Positions 1 through 28,005 of a stretch of DNA of 64,000 nucleotides are shown one piece after another. The notes below the pieces were generated by a model that saw only the letters and a program-made list of their open reading frames with translations, searched no databases and was not told the origin of the DNA. Both the position numbers and the translations under genes were made by a program. Each line of letters opens with the position of its first letter. Within the stretch, counting starts at the first letter, position 1. The DNA is from Panax quinquefolius (lineage: Eukaryota > Streptophyta > Magnoliopsida > Apiales > Araliaceae): positions 89,590,005-89,654,004 of the forward strand of contig CM035165.1 of the NCBI GenBank assembly GCA_020205615.1, in the 5' to 3' direction.

Positions 1-15472
<15,472 letters not shown>

Positions 15473-16536
15473 AGAACTTAGGTTTGCAAGTCTACATTAT
15501 CTCAGTAATCTGGGACCAGTCCCAACTATTGTGTTTTTCCCAAAACGCCCTTTTTATGTAGAAAACCTGAATTTTTCTGCCGACTTATTTCACCCATATA
15601 TAAGTGTTTTGGGTGGAAGGGTGTCCCAGTTTTAATTTATTGAGGCTTGTAAAGTAATGCTTGTAGGGTTTTACTTTCAGAATTAGTGAATGGATTTTTT
15701 TTTGAGTGGATGGATGGTTTGCCCGATTAGAAGAAACAACTAATGGTGATGTGCAATAATAATAATTTAAAAAAAAATTGAAATATTTTGTACAAGTGTG
15801 CCTGCTGTCGGTCCTTTTGAGTTGCGTCGCACTGAAAACATATTTTATCATTTACTAACCGAGTTTTCCGATGAAATCATGGATTTTATGCAAGTTTGAT
15901 TGGAATGGCCAAAAAATTACATGTTGTGCGTTCATGTGGAACACAATCATTTGCCGAGTAATCAGATGCTGTTTCCTGTGAGAATACAAGAAGTTCTAGA
16001 AACAATGGCATGATATGTTACTAGTAAAATATCAGTTTTTTTTTTTTTTTTTTTTTTTTTTTGGAGTGGGGGGTGGTTGTGTATTTGGGGTTGGGGTTAT
16101 GAGATGGAACTAATTACTAAAATCTTGATATTAAAAATGGATACTAAATTATACGTGTACGGCAATAATTGGTTATAATCACTAGATAATACACATTATC
16201 TTGTAAGTTAGCTTTTGTAAAATGTTTTTTATGTGTAGCAAATTAGTACTCCAGTACTCGGTGTAAACTATCTCAAAAATAAATATTACTAATTAGAGTT
16301 TTATTAATTTTGAACGAATTTTATCAATTTTGAGTTTGAAAATATTTTAAATAAACTTTTAATCGAAAGTCCTAAATATCCAATTAAACAGAAAAATCTT
16401 GAAAAGGAAATCTATTATAACAAAAAGTTTTTTACTCGCAACATTTTCCATCAAATTTTAACTAATGTTTGTGTGACATGATGTTGGAGAACAGTTAATC
16501 TTTGCCTGCCTGATTAGCATTTCTTGGCTAATCGGT
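15473..16536. other. MIRO 3' UTR and convergent intergenic spacer
   Basis: The MIRO 3' UTR probably occupies the first 300-400 bp after the stop; the AT-rich run near 15757-15780 is a plausible polyadenylation zone but no single signal is decisive. A T homopolymer of more than 20 bases lies near 16037-16062. Nothing else is recognisable before the 3' end of the convergent cyclin gene. Confidence 0.5.
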
Positions 16537-17204
16537 CTATATGCAGGTTGTTGCGCCATGTTGGTCGAGCTGTGAGCAGTATTTGTTAAAAGTTTCTACA
16601 TCTACATGTAATCTGAAGTCTATACTGGCCAAGAACTTCATCTCCAGCCTATTCATTTCTTCAGTGCTGACTCCTCCCAGTTTAGCATAATAAGCATTGT
16701 TGTAGCCCCTGCAAATTTCATGCACAACAACAACATATTTCCAACTAAACCAGCTACTCAAACAGTTTAACATAAAAAAAAAGAAATACAAAGAATACTT
16801 ACTCATCATCCATGTACTTGGCAGCCAACATTACGCTGGTTATCAGAATCCGATGAACATTGAGGGAAGTTAAACAAATACCCATTTGTTGAAGAAATTT
16901 CTCCATATAAATGTATGCAACAACAAAGCAAGAAGGGCTGCAGCGCGCGTACTTAAAGATTCGCTCGACGTACTGTTGAATGCTCAACGCAGGCGCTCTT
17001 GAACCATGAAAGATAGTTATTACATCTCTCCCTCCTCCTCCTGGTGACGCCTTGACATTCTTTTGAATGCTTCTTTCAAGAACTGATGAAAGAACTGATA
17101 ATATTTTTGGAGGTTCTGAAAAAAGTCTTATTGCAACTTTCCAATCCTAATTTTACATAAATTGATGACCCTTTTGCCTTGCTGTTGAGGGATTGTTTTC
17201 CCAT
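16537..17204 (-). CDS. CYCP: P/U-type cyclin (CYCP1/CYCU3-like), two exons, apparent 1-nt frameshift near N terminus
   Basis: Exon 1 is 17204-16803 and exon 2 is 16708-16537; the donor GTAAGT and acceptor TTTGCAG join in frame at DDE/GYNNAYY. The cyclin box is clear: SIQQYVERIFKYARCSPSCF, LNVHRILITSVMLAAKYMDD and YNNAYYAKLGGVSTEEMNRL. These are signatures of plant P-type (U-type) cyclins, which bind A-type CDKs and are linked to nutrient and cell-cycle control. The ATG at 17204 opens a frame with IYVKLGLE, matching the N terminus of the family, but this frame ends soon after. The frame carrying PPKILSVLSSVLERS and the cyclin box is shifted by one base and has no Met of its own upstream. The shift falls at the six A's at 17119-17124 (+ strand); one A fewer would connect the frames. 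Either an assembly error or a real inactivating indel. With the shift corrected the product is about 190 residues, slightly short at the C terminus. Confidence 0.85.
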
Positions 17205-18299
17205 GTCTTGTTACGCCTATGCAAAGATAGATAAATAGATATATAGAGAGTAAAAGTTTAGCCTCGTGTTATTCTATAGCATGATGATAAAACAATTATG
17301 TGTGAAGAATATATTAGAAGATACTTAAAACTGCCAATCAAGTTTTTGTCTATCTCCCTCTTTTGGCCAAATCTTTGTGCCATCTTTGGATTAGATATTA
17401 TTCGGTACCAAAGAAATAGTTGTCACACCCCCAATAACACTAGTAGTCAAGTAGACTTGATGGATATGGTCGGTTATATTCTTGTTTAAAAACATGCGGT
17501 TTCGCATGCTATTCAATCTAACTATTCACTAGAAGCATACAAACATGCCTTACACAAATTGTATCCCTTTTGTGTCAAAATTATAAATATATTTACCTAG
17601 TCTCTATTGGCTCAATGATAAAACAACTATTCATAAAACTTTATGTTCATTCTTGTCCAAGGCAGGGATGTTAAGATTTTAGCTAACACTAGCCAAAAAA
17701 AAATTTATAAATAAATTTAAATTGACACAACTTTGTTTGATTTTCGTACAAATAACTTAATTATTGTAAACTAGTTAAAAAGATGTAACAACTTGATTCA
17801 AATTTGTGTTAAGAATAAGGATCAATCAATTCACTTGAAAGAAAAAAATCAGTTGGGTCATCTTGGTTGACCATAAGTTAACTCAAAATTCATGCAAATA
17901 TTGATACTTTTGGTAGTTGAGTCGAGACCTTACATACAATACAATTAATTCCACATATTTTGATATGAGATTGGAGAACTATAAAAGTACTACGAATTAT
18001 CATATTTTTTTCTTTTAATTTAAAATAATTCATAGCAGTTTTGAATTTTAAGATTTTATAAATTGTTTTCAAAGAGAGAGGGCGGGGGAGTATTTTTGAA
18101 TTCTGTCAAAATTAACTTGCAGGCTGCAGCTTTAAGGGTAAAAAGTGTCTTTAAACCTATTTTATTTGACCAAGTATATATAGTATTAATTAAAATTACA
18201 TGAACTTTATATCATTTTATAGAACTTTGCTAAATAAATATTTAATTATGGCAGTATTCACAATTTTTTTGCAAATTTTATGTATAGAGGGCAAAAGCA
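17205..18299. other. Intergenic, upstream of the cyclin gene
   Basis: AT-rich sequence. On the minus strand a CTATATATCTATTTATC stretch lies only about 25-45 bp upstream of the cyclin ATG; it could be a TATA region but is close to the start codon. No other gene or transposon end is recognisable here. Confidence 0.4.
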
Positions 18300-19389
18300 T
18301 AATTTTATAATGACAACAACCTAGTGGGAGGACAAAGGATCACGAAGTTGAGGACAAGGTCCTAAGAAGCCACCACACCGATCTCCTAGCCGTAGACTGC
18401 TTAAGGTAACCTAATTGACTATCCCGTATATTCTGGAAGATATTGTTCTGCCTTTTGCCTCATCTACCCGGATCCGAAAATGGTCAAACTTGGCGCCATT
18501 GCGTAGCCTTCGAAAAAAGTTTTTCGAAATGATACGAACATTTCAGCAAGTAGCGCAACGATCGAATGCACGAATTTCGAGACTGTGGGACCCACATGGC
18601 CCATCCGCAGGTGTACCTGCGACTGGCTTCAGGGCCCTATATATGGGCATCAACAACTCATTTGCAAAAGAGAGCTCATTTGTTAGATCTAGAGAAAATA
18701 TCATCTAGAGAGAGAAGGAGCTCGGGAATCACATTAAAAATCATTAGATCAAGTTAGATCTAGTATTAGATAATCTTATATATCTTCCCTATGATGTGTT
18801 TGCGTTTCTACCCTTTTGTCTTTCGCTATGATGATTGGCGAGATTTTAGGAAAAGACCAACATAAATGCTGACGAATTTGAAAAGATTGATTTTAATGAT
18901 TGGGCCGAATTAGACAGTGTCATAAGTTGGTATAAGTTCAAAGGGATGTACCAACTCATTCGGATTTTAAAGGGTTTCACAATATGGCCCAATATGTGAC
19001 TCCATAAAATTGTCCTGAAACCCGAGATTCATAGAGTTCTTGGGTTTGCTCAAGCAAGTGGAAGGTGTTAGGCAGCCCCCGACTTCCGTGAAAACTTAGT
19101 TAACGCATCTTGTTGATTTCCTAAGCATAAAGTGTGTATGTGTGTGTGTGTGTGTGTGATTTAGAGAAAGCTTTTGACTTTATTTGACTTGTGTTAAGTG
19201 TCTTGATTTTAAGAGTTGTTCTAAGCCTTGTTTTAACCTATGAGCGGCGTTATTTTGAAAGCAGTGTTGAACCTCTTTGAACCTATGCACGAAGGATTTG
19301 ATTTAAAGAAAAGTTCATTTTTAGACAGTATATTAAAATGATATTTTGAAAAATAAGGTTTTCAAATCTTTAGTCAAATAGGAATCGAG
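18300..19389. other. Old LTR-retrotransposon-like sequence, no coding capacity
   Basis: TTGGCGCCATTGCG near 18490 resembles a degenerate tRNA-Asp type primer-binding site, and AAGGTGTTAGGCAGCCCCCG near 19061 resembles a conserved motif of Tat/Ogre-like elements (from memory of such elements, not a search). A (TG)n microsatellite lies at about 19137-19160. The stretch leads directly into the left arm of the long inverted repeat. The element identity is uncertain. Confidence 0.35.
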
Positions 19390-20103
19390 ATCCTTTGGTA
19401 CTTTCGATTATTTACCTTAGATTTGTCTATCCCCGAAGCGCTTTATTTTTTTTATAAACTCTTTGTTGTCTTGCTTGAAAATCGTTTTGGGTGATAATGC
19501 ATGAAAGAAAGCATCAAAAAGGGTCGGGCCATCCCCGTACATGAAAGCCGTCTCGATAGACCCGAGCACCCACAATCACAATTTTTCACTATCACGAGGC
19601 CTTAAATCCGATCCATCGAGACGAGGCCCTCGAAGTCGTTTTAAGGTCCAATATTATATATACAATGATTTGCGCAGTTTACTATTACACTGTAAACAAA
19701 AAGTCCATCATGAGAATCTAGTCGAGATCTGATGAGTGGATCTCAACCTCGGGATTCCTAGGCTCACATTAACATGATTGAATGTACAAATATAATGTAT
19801 CCTAAACTCGCTATCAAGTGATTCATTGATTGGAATCCCTAGCGTGAATAGTTAAGACCCCCTCACCACTAGATATAGATATAGGACTTTACGGAGTGAT
19901 CGAAATTGGTTGAAAAACGACTAGATCTAACCTAGATCTGAGCCGATCTAGCATAGAGGTTCGAGCTTTGAAGCTCCAGAACCGGTAGATCTAGGTAGAT
20001 CTAGTAAAAGGACTTGATTTCTAACTATAAATATATACAAAATAATCGGTAAAATAGATAGCTTTACCAACCAACACACAATATATATACACAACAAAGT
20101 CTA
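19390..20103 (+). repeat. Long inverted repeat, left arm (outer part)
   Basis: Segments match the reverse complement of the right arm. TTTGTCTATCCCCGAAGCG (19430) pairs with the complement of CGCTCCGGGATAGACAAAC (44262). CAATTTTTCACTATCACG (19578) pairs with sequence near 43340. GATTCCTAGGCTCACATTAA (19753) pairs with TGTGAGCCTAGGAATC (43171). CTAGATCTAACCTAGATCTG (19921) pairs with sequence near 29690. The arm continues after solo LTR A at 28671. Identity is imperfect, roughly three quarters by eye. The last five bases, GTCTA, are the left TSD of solo LTR A. Confidence 0.75.
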
Positions 20104-21313
20104 TTTGACGCCCCCAAAATAGATCCACACAACCCATTCTGAGTCGCCAAATACATGGTACAGAAAACAACTAAAACTTCATTATTACAATTGTCGTGCA
20201 AAATACGACAACACATATGCTATGAGTTTAAATACAAATATTGTCTTCTAGACAATATTCAAACTCATAAGTCTTCATTATAATTATTGATACACTAGTT
20301 TAAAAAATAGTGAGGACTGCTAAAACAACTGCCCTGAAACATCAATCCACACCCCGACTAGTTCCCGCTATATTTTCGCCTCCTGAGAAGAAAAATGGAA
20401 CAAAAAGGAAAAGGGTGAGCTCAACTAGCCCAGTAAAAAATATTATGACTAAGATAATGAACAACAAATTATCGTTAGCCTTCAACAAATCAGATAAAAT
20501 ATAATGGACAACAAGTTTTAGATTAATATTCGCAGCAGAAATAACAATTCATTAGAAGAGTTAAGTAGAGAATGAAATCTACTATCTTCTATGATTTAAA
20601 AGTCCATCATCAATATTTTATCCCTGTAACATCAATAACTATACATCTTGAACAAAATATTCATCTTTGCTTTACGGGCCAAAGATATTCATTTGTATCA
20701 CCAGTTGGTCATGTTCATCTCAACACCTGTCCATCTTTGCACTACGGGCCAAAGATATTCATCAGGTAAACATTCATCTTTGCACTACAGGCCAAAGATA
20801 TTCAGTTATATCATCATTTAGGACTGAGGATGATGAAAAATATTTTTAAGAAATGAATCCAGTGAGATTAACGGAAAAAGATTAGGGATTCGTACTTTGG
20901 TTTATCCAAGTTCAAAAAAACTCCATAATAATCAATTGTGGAGCAAAATCCAAGAATGAAGATCAAAACATGTATACAATCAAAGATAGTAATCATAATA
21001 GACAACTTGGACAAAGAAAAGAAAATTTCATTTTTTTGTGAATAGTGCCGTATACGTGAATAGTAACCCCGACACGAAAATGTAGAAATTCCACAAGGAA
21101 AATCATACTTCGTGAATAGTACTTGTGAATAGTACTGTATTTGTGAATAGTGCCGTATACATGAATATTACCGTATACATGAATAGTAACCTCCACATGA
21201 AAAGGTAAAAATTTCATAATAAAATTCATACCAATATTTCGGTATAATGATATTGAACGAAATAACATCATTTATGAAGAAAATAACATCCCTTACCTAA
21301 AAAGAATAGTACT

Positions 21314-23847
21314 TGTGATGCCCCCAAAATAGGTATACATAACCCATTCTGAGTCGCCAAATACTTGGTACAAAAATCAAATACAAACTTCTTTTATACA
21401 ATACGACAAAACGTAGCTGAGAGTATTTACACAAATATTGTCTCATAGACAATATCCAAACTTTAGTTCAATCCTCATTACATTTATTATCACACTAAAT
21501 AGTGAGGACTGCTAAAACAACCATCTCGGACCGACTAGTCCCGGTTACGTTCTCATTTCTTGAAGAGAACAATGAAAGCAAAAGGGTGAGCTCAACTAGC
21601 CCAGTAAAAAATATTATGACTAAGATAATGCAGAATAAATTATCATTAGCCTTCAACAGTGTTAAACTGATAAAATATAATAAACATCAAGTTTAACTGC
21701 AGCGGAACATGCAATCCATTATAAGAGTCAAGTAGAGCATGATATCTACTATCTTCTATGATTTAAAAAGTTTGTTATCAACTTTATAGCTGAGACTCAG
21801 CTTAACAAATAATCCACATCACTGAATTATCCATGCACTACGGGCCAAGGATATTCATTAGTATCACGTCCACAAATTATCCATGTACTACGGACCAATG
21901 ATATTCGTGTAATCACCAATGGTCATGATCATACCAGCAACTATCCATCAATGCAATACGGGCCAATGAGGACTTTTACCACATCATTTATAACATTACG
22001 GGTCATGATTATACTGAATGATCCCTGGTCATAATCATACCAATCAACAGTCCATCTATGCACGTAAGCCAAAGATGACTTTCATCACAATATAAGCATG
22101 ATGATGATGACAATGATATAAGAATTCAATTAAAAGAAAACAAATGATAAATTTTTAAAGGTTTATAATTTAATTTATCCAGAATTCAATAATGTCCAAA
22201 TTGTCAACATGATACTACTTTGTGGAGTAAAATTCAAGAATAATATTGTATCAAAAATTATTTGGGCATCAAATAAATTAATTTTTATCATGAATAGTTC
22301 CCTGGGTGAATAATACCCTATGAATAGTACTTCGTGAATAGTATCCATGAATTGTACTGTGTGAATAGTACCCGGGAATAGTACTTTGTGAATAGTATCT
22401 GTAAATAGTACTTTGTGAATAGTACCCCGTGAATAGTATTTTGGCATGAAAAGATCAATAATTATCAAGAATGCTCAGAATAATATTTTCATGAAAAGAT
22501 ACTGGATGAAGCACAAATATCAATGATATTCTACTAATTTCACGGAGTATAGAAGCAATACTTTAACAGAATGAGTGTAGAATCAGGAATACGAAACGAA
22601 ATAATATTACTCACATACTACAGAGTATGGAAGAAAATATTATTTCTTACGAATACTTAACAAAAATAATATCCCTTACGAATAAGAAATAAATAACATC
22701 CATTACCTTAGAAGAAGACCGGATACTGAAATAGTGAAATAAAAGAATACTCTTCTTCTCCCTCTCTATAGCTTCTCTCTCTATAATTGCTCTTGTGAGT
22801 CTTAGTGAATTTGTGAGAATGAAAGAAGAATGAGCTTCTATTTATAAGAAAATATAGTTTCGATAATTGCACGTTTTGGGACTCGAATTATTACAGTATA
22901 GTACCTTCATCTTTTCCTCTATTTTTAATTTAGTCTTACAAGTATTATCAATCTTGCACCACTTCCCCTAATAGTACATGCATGTGAATCAATAGTTAAA
23001 TGCATGTGAACTAATAGCAATTAATTGCTCATTTATTCGATTAATTATCCGATTGGTCAATTTAACATCCAGAAATCAATTATTATCGAAATAAATGTCG
23101 ATTTCTTCTAACACAAATAATCCCAACACAATGGAAATATATTTATCAACAATTTTATCTTTAATCAACACGAACTTATTCATCATTAATACTATAACTC
23201 ACAATATTTAACAACTAGATCATTTCCAGGAAAGAGGGGGCTTTCCGATAAGGATTTCTCCCTACTGGCACGCAATTAGGTGACCAAACTCCTTTCCTCG
23301 ACAGAACTTTTTAGACATCATCAATATTATAAATAATAATATGAATAACTGTGTCGTCTCAATTATTGATTTAAAAATATAAATATTATGCAGATTATAC
23401 TATGACAATAATTGAATCAATAATATGAGAGATATTATGCAGCAATTACTGTAGAAATAATTGAGTATAACTGAGTGACTTCTCACGTAAGCATCAATAA
23501 TCAATACCATGTGCTACTATGCAACCACGCGTATTACTGTACTTTTACCACCGGGTAGTTCAACGATAAAACTTTCACTGTTATTTTTATAAAAAGACAT
23601 TTCTGTCGTTTTCTAACTCCGACAATACTTTCATTGTGGGGTCCACATTTGATCATGCCATCGTACGAATATTCCCTGTTAAAATGAATATTCCCCGACC
23701 AATCGAATATTTTATAATAACTTGCTTACTTTGTAAAATTTGTAAATATTACCCACAACTATAACATTATATCAAATCCACACCATAATATTCAAAAATA
23801 TATTTCGAGAAAAATTAATCTTTATTCATAAAAGTTGGGGTCTTACA
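21314..23847 (-). mobile_element. 3' LTR of gypsy element B
   Basis: The minus-strand start TGTAAGACCCCAAC (23847) follows directly on the PPT; the end is GGGGGCATCACA (21314). Length 2534 bp agrees with the 2487-bp solo LTR D. Inside are two kinds of short repeats: blocks with ACTACGGGCCAA near 21835-22070, and a GTGAATAGTAC minisatellite at about 22290-22450. Confidence 0.85.
22833..22848 (-). promoter_or_regulatory. LTR TATA box of element B
   Basis: The minus strand reads CTTATAAATAGAAGCT, a good plant TATA box, followed by a GAGAGAAG-rich leader. The same motif is at the equivalent place in the other copies (33404-33420 minus, 41990-42004 minus, 50640-50650 plus). Confidence 0.65.
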
Positions 23848-23859
23848 ACCTCCCCTTCT
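23848..23859 (-). other. Polypurine tract of element B
   Basis: The minus strand reads AGAAGGGGAGGT immediately before the LTR start TGTAAGACC, the expected second-strand priming site. Confidence 0.8.
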
Positions 23860-23860
23860 T

Positions 23861-24740
23861 ATGAAATTTCGTCCTCGAAATTAGGGTACATACCTGGTAT
23901 GTCGAAGAGATGATGATACATTGACTTCATTTCAGATTCTAACTCCTATGTCATTTCCTCAACATCGTGGTTTCTCCACAAAACTTTGACTTGAGGTATA
24001 ACCTTGGAGCGTAGAATATGATCCTTCTTATCCAAGATTTTAACAGGTACCTCTTCATACGTTAAATCTTCTGCTATCTCTTCCGGTTCTAATTCAATAA
24101 TGTGGTTCGGGTCTTTCACATATTTACGTAACATAGATATGTGAAAACAGTTATGAACATGAGACATACTTGGTGGTAAGGCGAGTCTATAGGCCATAGT
24201 TCCTACTCGGTCAAGGATTTCAAATGGGCCAATGAATTGAGGATTGAGTTTTCCTCTCTTTCCAAATCTTGTAACTCCTTTTCATGGAGCAACACGTAAT
24301 AACACATGATCTCCAACATTGAATTCCACGTCCTTTCGATGAAGATCAACATAACTCTTTTGTCGATCTTGTGAGGCTTTTATACGTTGTCGGATCATTT
24401 GAATCTTCTCCGTAGTCATACGTACCAATTCTGTTCCCAACAACTTTGCTTCACCCACCTCATCCTAGCATGCTGGATAACGACACTTGCGTCCATATAA
24501 CGCCTCGAATGGAGCCATGCCAATACTTACTTGATAACTGTTGTTGTAGGAGAATTCCACCAATGGTAAGAACTTGTCCCAACTTCCTTTAAAGTCAAGG
24601 ACACAGAATCTTAATAAATCTTCAAGAGTTTGAATAGTCCTCTCCGACTGCCCGTCCGTTTGAGGATGATATGCCGAACTAAATCATAAATCCGTGCCCA
24701 TAGTGTTTTATAAACTAACCCAAAATTGTGAAGTGAATCT
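23861..24740 (-). pseudogene. Gypsy integrase 3' half and chromodomain-like tail
   Basis: Minus-strand translation in shifting frames shows [52 protein letters not shown], then VKVLWRNHDVEE and finally SEMKSMYHHLF and PNFEDEIS. These are the integrase catalytic core's C-terminal half, the GPF/GPY region and a chromodomain-like end. A TGG tryptophan position in the tail is now a stop (after DVEEMT), and a stop follows CRYPAC. The frame is also broken from the upstream integrase segment near 24745. Non-functional. Confidence 0.85.
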
Positions 24741-24746
24741 TGGGTC

Positions 24747-25841
24747 TCAATCAAAAACTATGGATACTAGCATACCATGCAGTCTTACAATCTCATTTAT
24801 GTAAGTTCGAGCAAGACGTTCAAGTGAATAAGTTTCTTGTATAGGTAAGAAATGAGCAGACTTGGTCAATCTATCGACAATGACCCAAATCGCATCTATG
24901 CCTTGAGAACCCTTAGGAAGACCAGTAACAAAATCCATGGTAATGTGCTCCCACTTCCATTCTAGAATTTCAAGTGGTTGCAATGGTCCTTTTGGCACTT
25001 GATGCTCCGCCTTGACACGTTGACAAGTTAAACACCTTGAGATAAACTTCGATATCTCTCTCTTCATATTGATCCACCAAAATGTATGTCGAAGATCATA
25101 ATACATTTTTGTACTCCCTGGAGTGATTGCAAATGGTGTGTTGTGCGCTTCCATCATGATCTTATACTTTAAATCAGGGTCGTTAGGAACACAAACTCTA
25201 GAGTTGACTCGAAGTATTCCTTCTTCATCGATTCTTGCTTTCGGGATAGCACCTTCTTGTACTTTCTTCTTCATACGTATCAGCTCCAGGTCCTTAGTTT
25301 GAACAACTTTAACTTTATCGATTAAAGTCGGTTCTACTCGTAAATTTGTTATCATCACGTGGGTCCCTGGAGTCTTGAACTCTATCTCCATCCTTTGCAA
25401 GTCATACCAAATGGGCCTTTGTGTTAACAACATCGCACTCGTACCCGCATACGATCTTCTACTCAATGCGTCAGCTACTACCTTCGTTTTTCCAGGATGG
25501 TATTTGATGGTATGATCGTAATCTTTCAACAGCTCGAGCCAACGTCGTTGCCGCATGTTGATTTCCTTTTGGGTAAAGAAATATTTGAGGCTTTTATAAT
25601 CCGTATAAATCTCCACTTTCTACCCATACAGGTAGTGTCTCCAGATCTTCAACGTGAAAACGACTGCTGCCAACTCCAGATCACGAGTAGGATAATTCCA
25701 CTCATATTCTTTGAGTTGTCGCAAGGTATAGGATATGACTTTCCCATGTTGCATGAGAGCACATCCTAACCCTTTGCCTGAAGCATCACTGTAGATAACA
25801 AATCCATCCGAACTAGATGGTATTGTCAAAATAGGTGCCAA
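24747..25841 (-). pseudogene. Gypsy RNase H and integrase N-terminal half
   Basis: Two frames: RNase H with [19 protein letters not shown] (upstream, 25841-25620), then [26 protein letters not shown] and ADALSRRSY. The integrase zinc-binding region follows ([20 protein letters not shown]), then core residues ([25 protein letters not shown]). The usual second His of the HHCC finger, expected just before [10 protein letters not shown], is Thr (AITPG), so the finger is probably defective. A stop in the link between YLYG and MEIYTDYK separates the two reading frames. Confidence 0.85.
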
Positions 25842-27428
25842 AATGAGTCTCCTCTTGAGCTCTTGGAAACTCTTCTCGCATTCCTCGCTCTATACGAATT
25901 TTGTATCTTTCCGAGTCAGCTGAGTTAACAGATTAGCGATTCGAGAAAACCCTTCCATGAATCTCCGATAATAACCAGCTAAGCCCAGAAAGCTACGTAT
26001 CGTCGCTTCATTATCGACTTCGGTTGCTCTAACTTCAGATTGCTTCAATCTTATTTGAGTCAACAGATACTCCATGTTTTGACACCACGTGCCTAAGGAA
26101 TGCTACTTCCTCAAGCCAGAAATCACATTTCTTCAGCTTGGCATATAGCTTGTTATCACGAAGCCTTTGAAGTACCAGCTTCAAATGGAGCTCATGATTT
26201 TCACGGCTTTTGGAATAGATGAGGATGTCATCAATAAAGACAACAATGAACTGATCCAAATATTCCTTGAACACATGGTTCATCATATCTATGAAAGCAG
26301 CAGGAGCATTAGTCAATCCAAAAGACATGACTAAGAATTCATAATGCCCGTACCGAGTTCTGAAGGCAGTCTTCGGAATATCCTCAGTTTTAATCTTCAA
26401 TTGATGATATTCAGAGCGAAGATCGATCTTTGAAAAGAATTGTGCTCCTTGCAACTAGTCGAACATGTCATCAATGCGAGGTAATGCGGATACCTATTCT
26501 TGATGGTGACATGGTTTAATTCCCGGTAGTCATTACAAAGTCCCATACTCCTGTCTTTCTTCTTTATGAATAAAACATGAGCACCCCAAGGAGATGTACT
26601 AGGATGAGTGAAACCGATGTCTAACAACTCCTGCAGTTGGACCTTTAACTCAAGTTCAATAGGAGCCATTTGATATGGGGTTTTAGAAATGGATTTTGTA
26701 CCAGATTCAAGGTCAATATAGAATTCAACTTCACGTTCTAGAGGTAGACCGGGAAGTTCTTCAGGAAATATGTCAGGAAATTCACTAACAACGGAAATAT
26801 TATTCAAATTTGAGGTATTTTTGTTCAAGTCCATGACATGGGCTAAGAAAGCTTGACATCCATTTTTCAATAAACGAATGGCTTTATGGCTTGATATGAT
26901 AATGATAGACTTTAGTGGTTTGGTTGCTTGAATTCGCATAACAGGTTGGTTAGGAATATAAAAACTAACAACCTTACGAAAACAATCAATCCCTAAAATC
27001 ACATCAAATGCAAGTATTTTCAAAGAAATAAGATCGATAGGTAATGTGATTGTCCCAACTTGAATTAAGCTAGATTTATAAACAGTGGATGTAATGAAAG
27101 TTTCTCCTAATGGAGTCTCAACAGATAAGTCAAAGTCTAATTTCTCCGGAGTCAAATTCAAACGTTGAGCACAAGTAGGAGAGATAAAAGAATGGGTAGA
27201 ACCGGTATCTAGTAAGGTATAAACTTCGTAAGAGTTTATGATTAGCTTACCCGTGATCACCTCGTTAGTGTTCCTCGCGTTTTGGGCAAGCACGACAAAC
27301 GTTCTTCCAAGAACCACCGATTTTGTCTTGTCCGGGACAGCATTTGGAGTCACCATTTTCGCTTGACTTGGTTTCGCTACAAGACAATCTTTATCTATAT
27401 GACCTTCCTTTCCACAGTTATAACACAC
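25842..27428 (-). pseudogene. Gypsy zinc knuckle, protease and reverse transcriptase
   Basis: Minus strand from 27428: zinc knuckle [14 protein letters not shown]; protease active site [12 protein letters not shown] near 27200; RT start [33 protein letters not shown]; then a frameshift near 26455; RT core [28 protein letters not shown] and catalytic [13 protein letters not shown] (FIDD at about 26227-26238). A further break precedes [12 protein letters not shown]. The domain order is normal for Ty3/gypsy, but no single frame spans the polymerase. Confidence 0.88.
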
Positions 27429-28005
27429 CTTGGATTGTTGTGAGAAGTTTGGGCTGATGTGTCCCTTTTTCTCGCATTTATAACATACGACCGGTGATCG
27501 TTCTCCTTCCCTAGAAATAGTTGATGCTGGTGCTGACGTCTTTACATTGTAATTATTGTACCTTCTCTTTTTGAAATCTCCCCTGACTCACTTCTTCTAT
27601 TATCATGGCCACGATTACCACCAGAGTGGTTACCGCTTTTGTCAGGATATTTTCCTCCCCGCTGGTTATCATTGCTCCGATGACTGCTACCACCGGTATG
27701 ACCCTGGTTGTGGTCCTTCGGTTGAACATACTCATTATCTAGCTCTAATAATTGAGTCATGTTCACAACATCTGAATATAGAGAAAATTTGTGAAAAATA
27801 AGATATTGCCGAATTTCGGATTTCAGACCTCTCAGAAACATCCGTGTCCTACGTTCCTCATTCTCTACCAAATGAGGTGCAAACCTAGATAACTTTGCGA
27901 ACTTAGCCTCGTACTGGGACATAGTCATGTTGTTCTATTCCAGTCTAATAAACTCTACCTCCTTTATATGACGAACACTTTCAGGAAAGTACTTGTCATT
28001 GAACA
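27429..28005 (-). pseudogene. Gypsy gag, truncated at its N terminus
   Basis: The minus strand enters gag at LFNDKYFPESVRHIKEVEFI, then an in-frame TAG replaces a Gln-type codon, then MSQYEAKFAKLSRFAPHLV and RRTRMFLRGLKSEIRQYL, and a Gly/Asn/Arg-rich linker. A first, degraded zinc knuckle ([14 protein letters not shown], last Cys lost) precedes the intact one. Everything upstream of LFNDKY is missing because the sequence switches to LTR at 28006. Confidence 0.82.

Larger units (their letters stand above)
21314..28005 (-). mobile_element. Ty3/gypsy (Tekay-like chromovirus) element B, 5'-truncated and decayed
   Basis: In minus-strand order: truncated gag, zinc knuckles, protease, reverse transcriptase, RNase H, integrase, chromodomain-like tail, PPT, 3' LTR (23847-21314). 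The pol order (integrase last) and the tail carrying VKVLWRNHDVEE and PNFEDEIS fit Tekay/Del-type chromoviruses. The 5' LTR, PBS and the start of gag are gone: gag is joined directly to LTR sequence at 28005/28006. Several stops and frameshifts break every domain, so the element cannot be autonomous. It is nested in solo LTR A. Confidence 0.85.

Noticed and set aside
18415..18757. Two overlapping open frames of 63-97 codons
   Set aside because: No recognisable motif; region resembles old retroelement leader sequence with a PBS-like motif.
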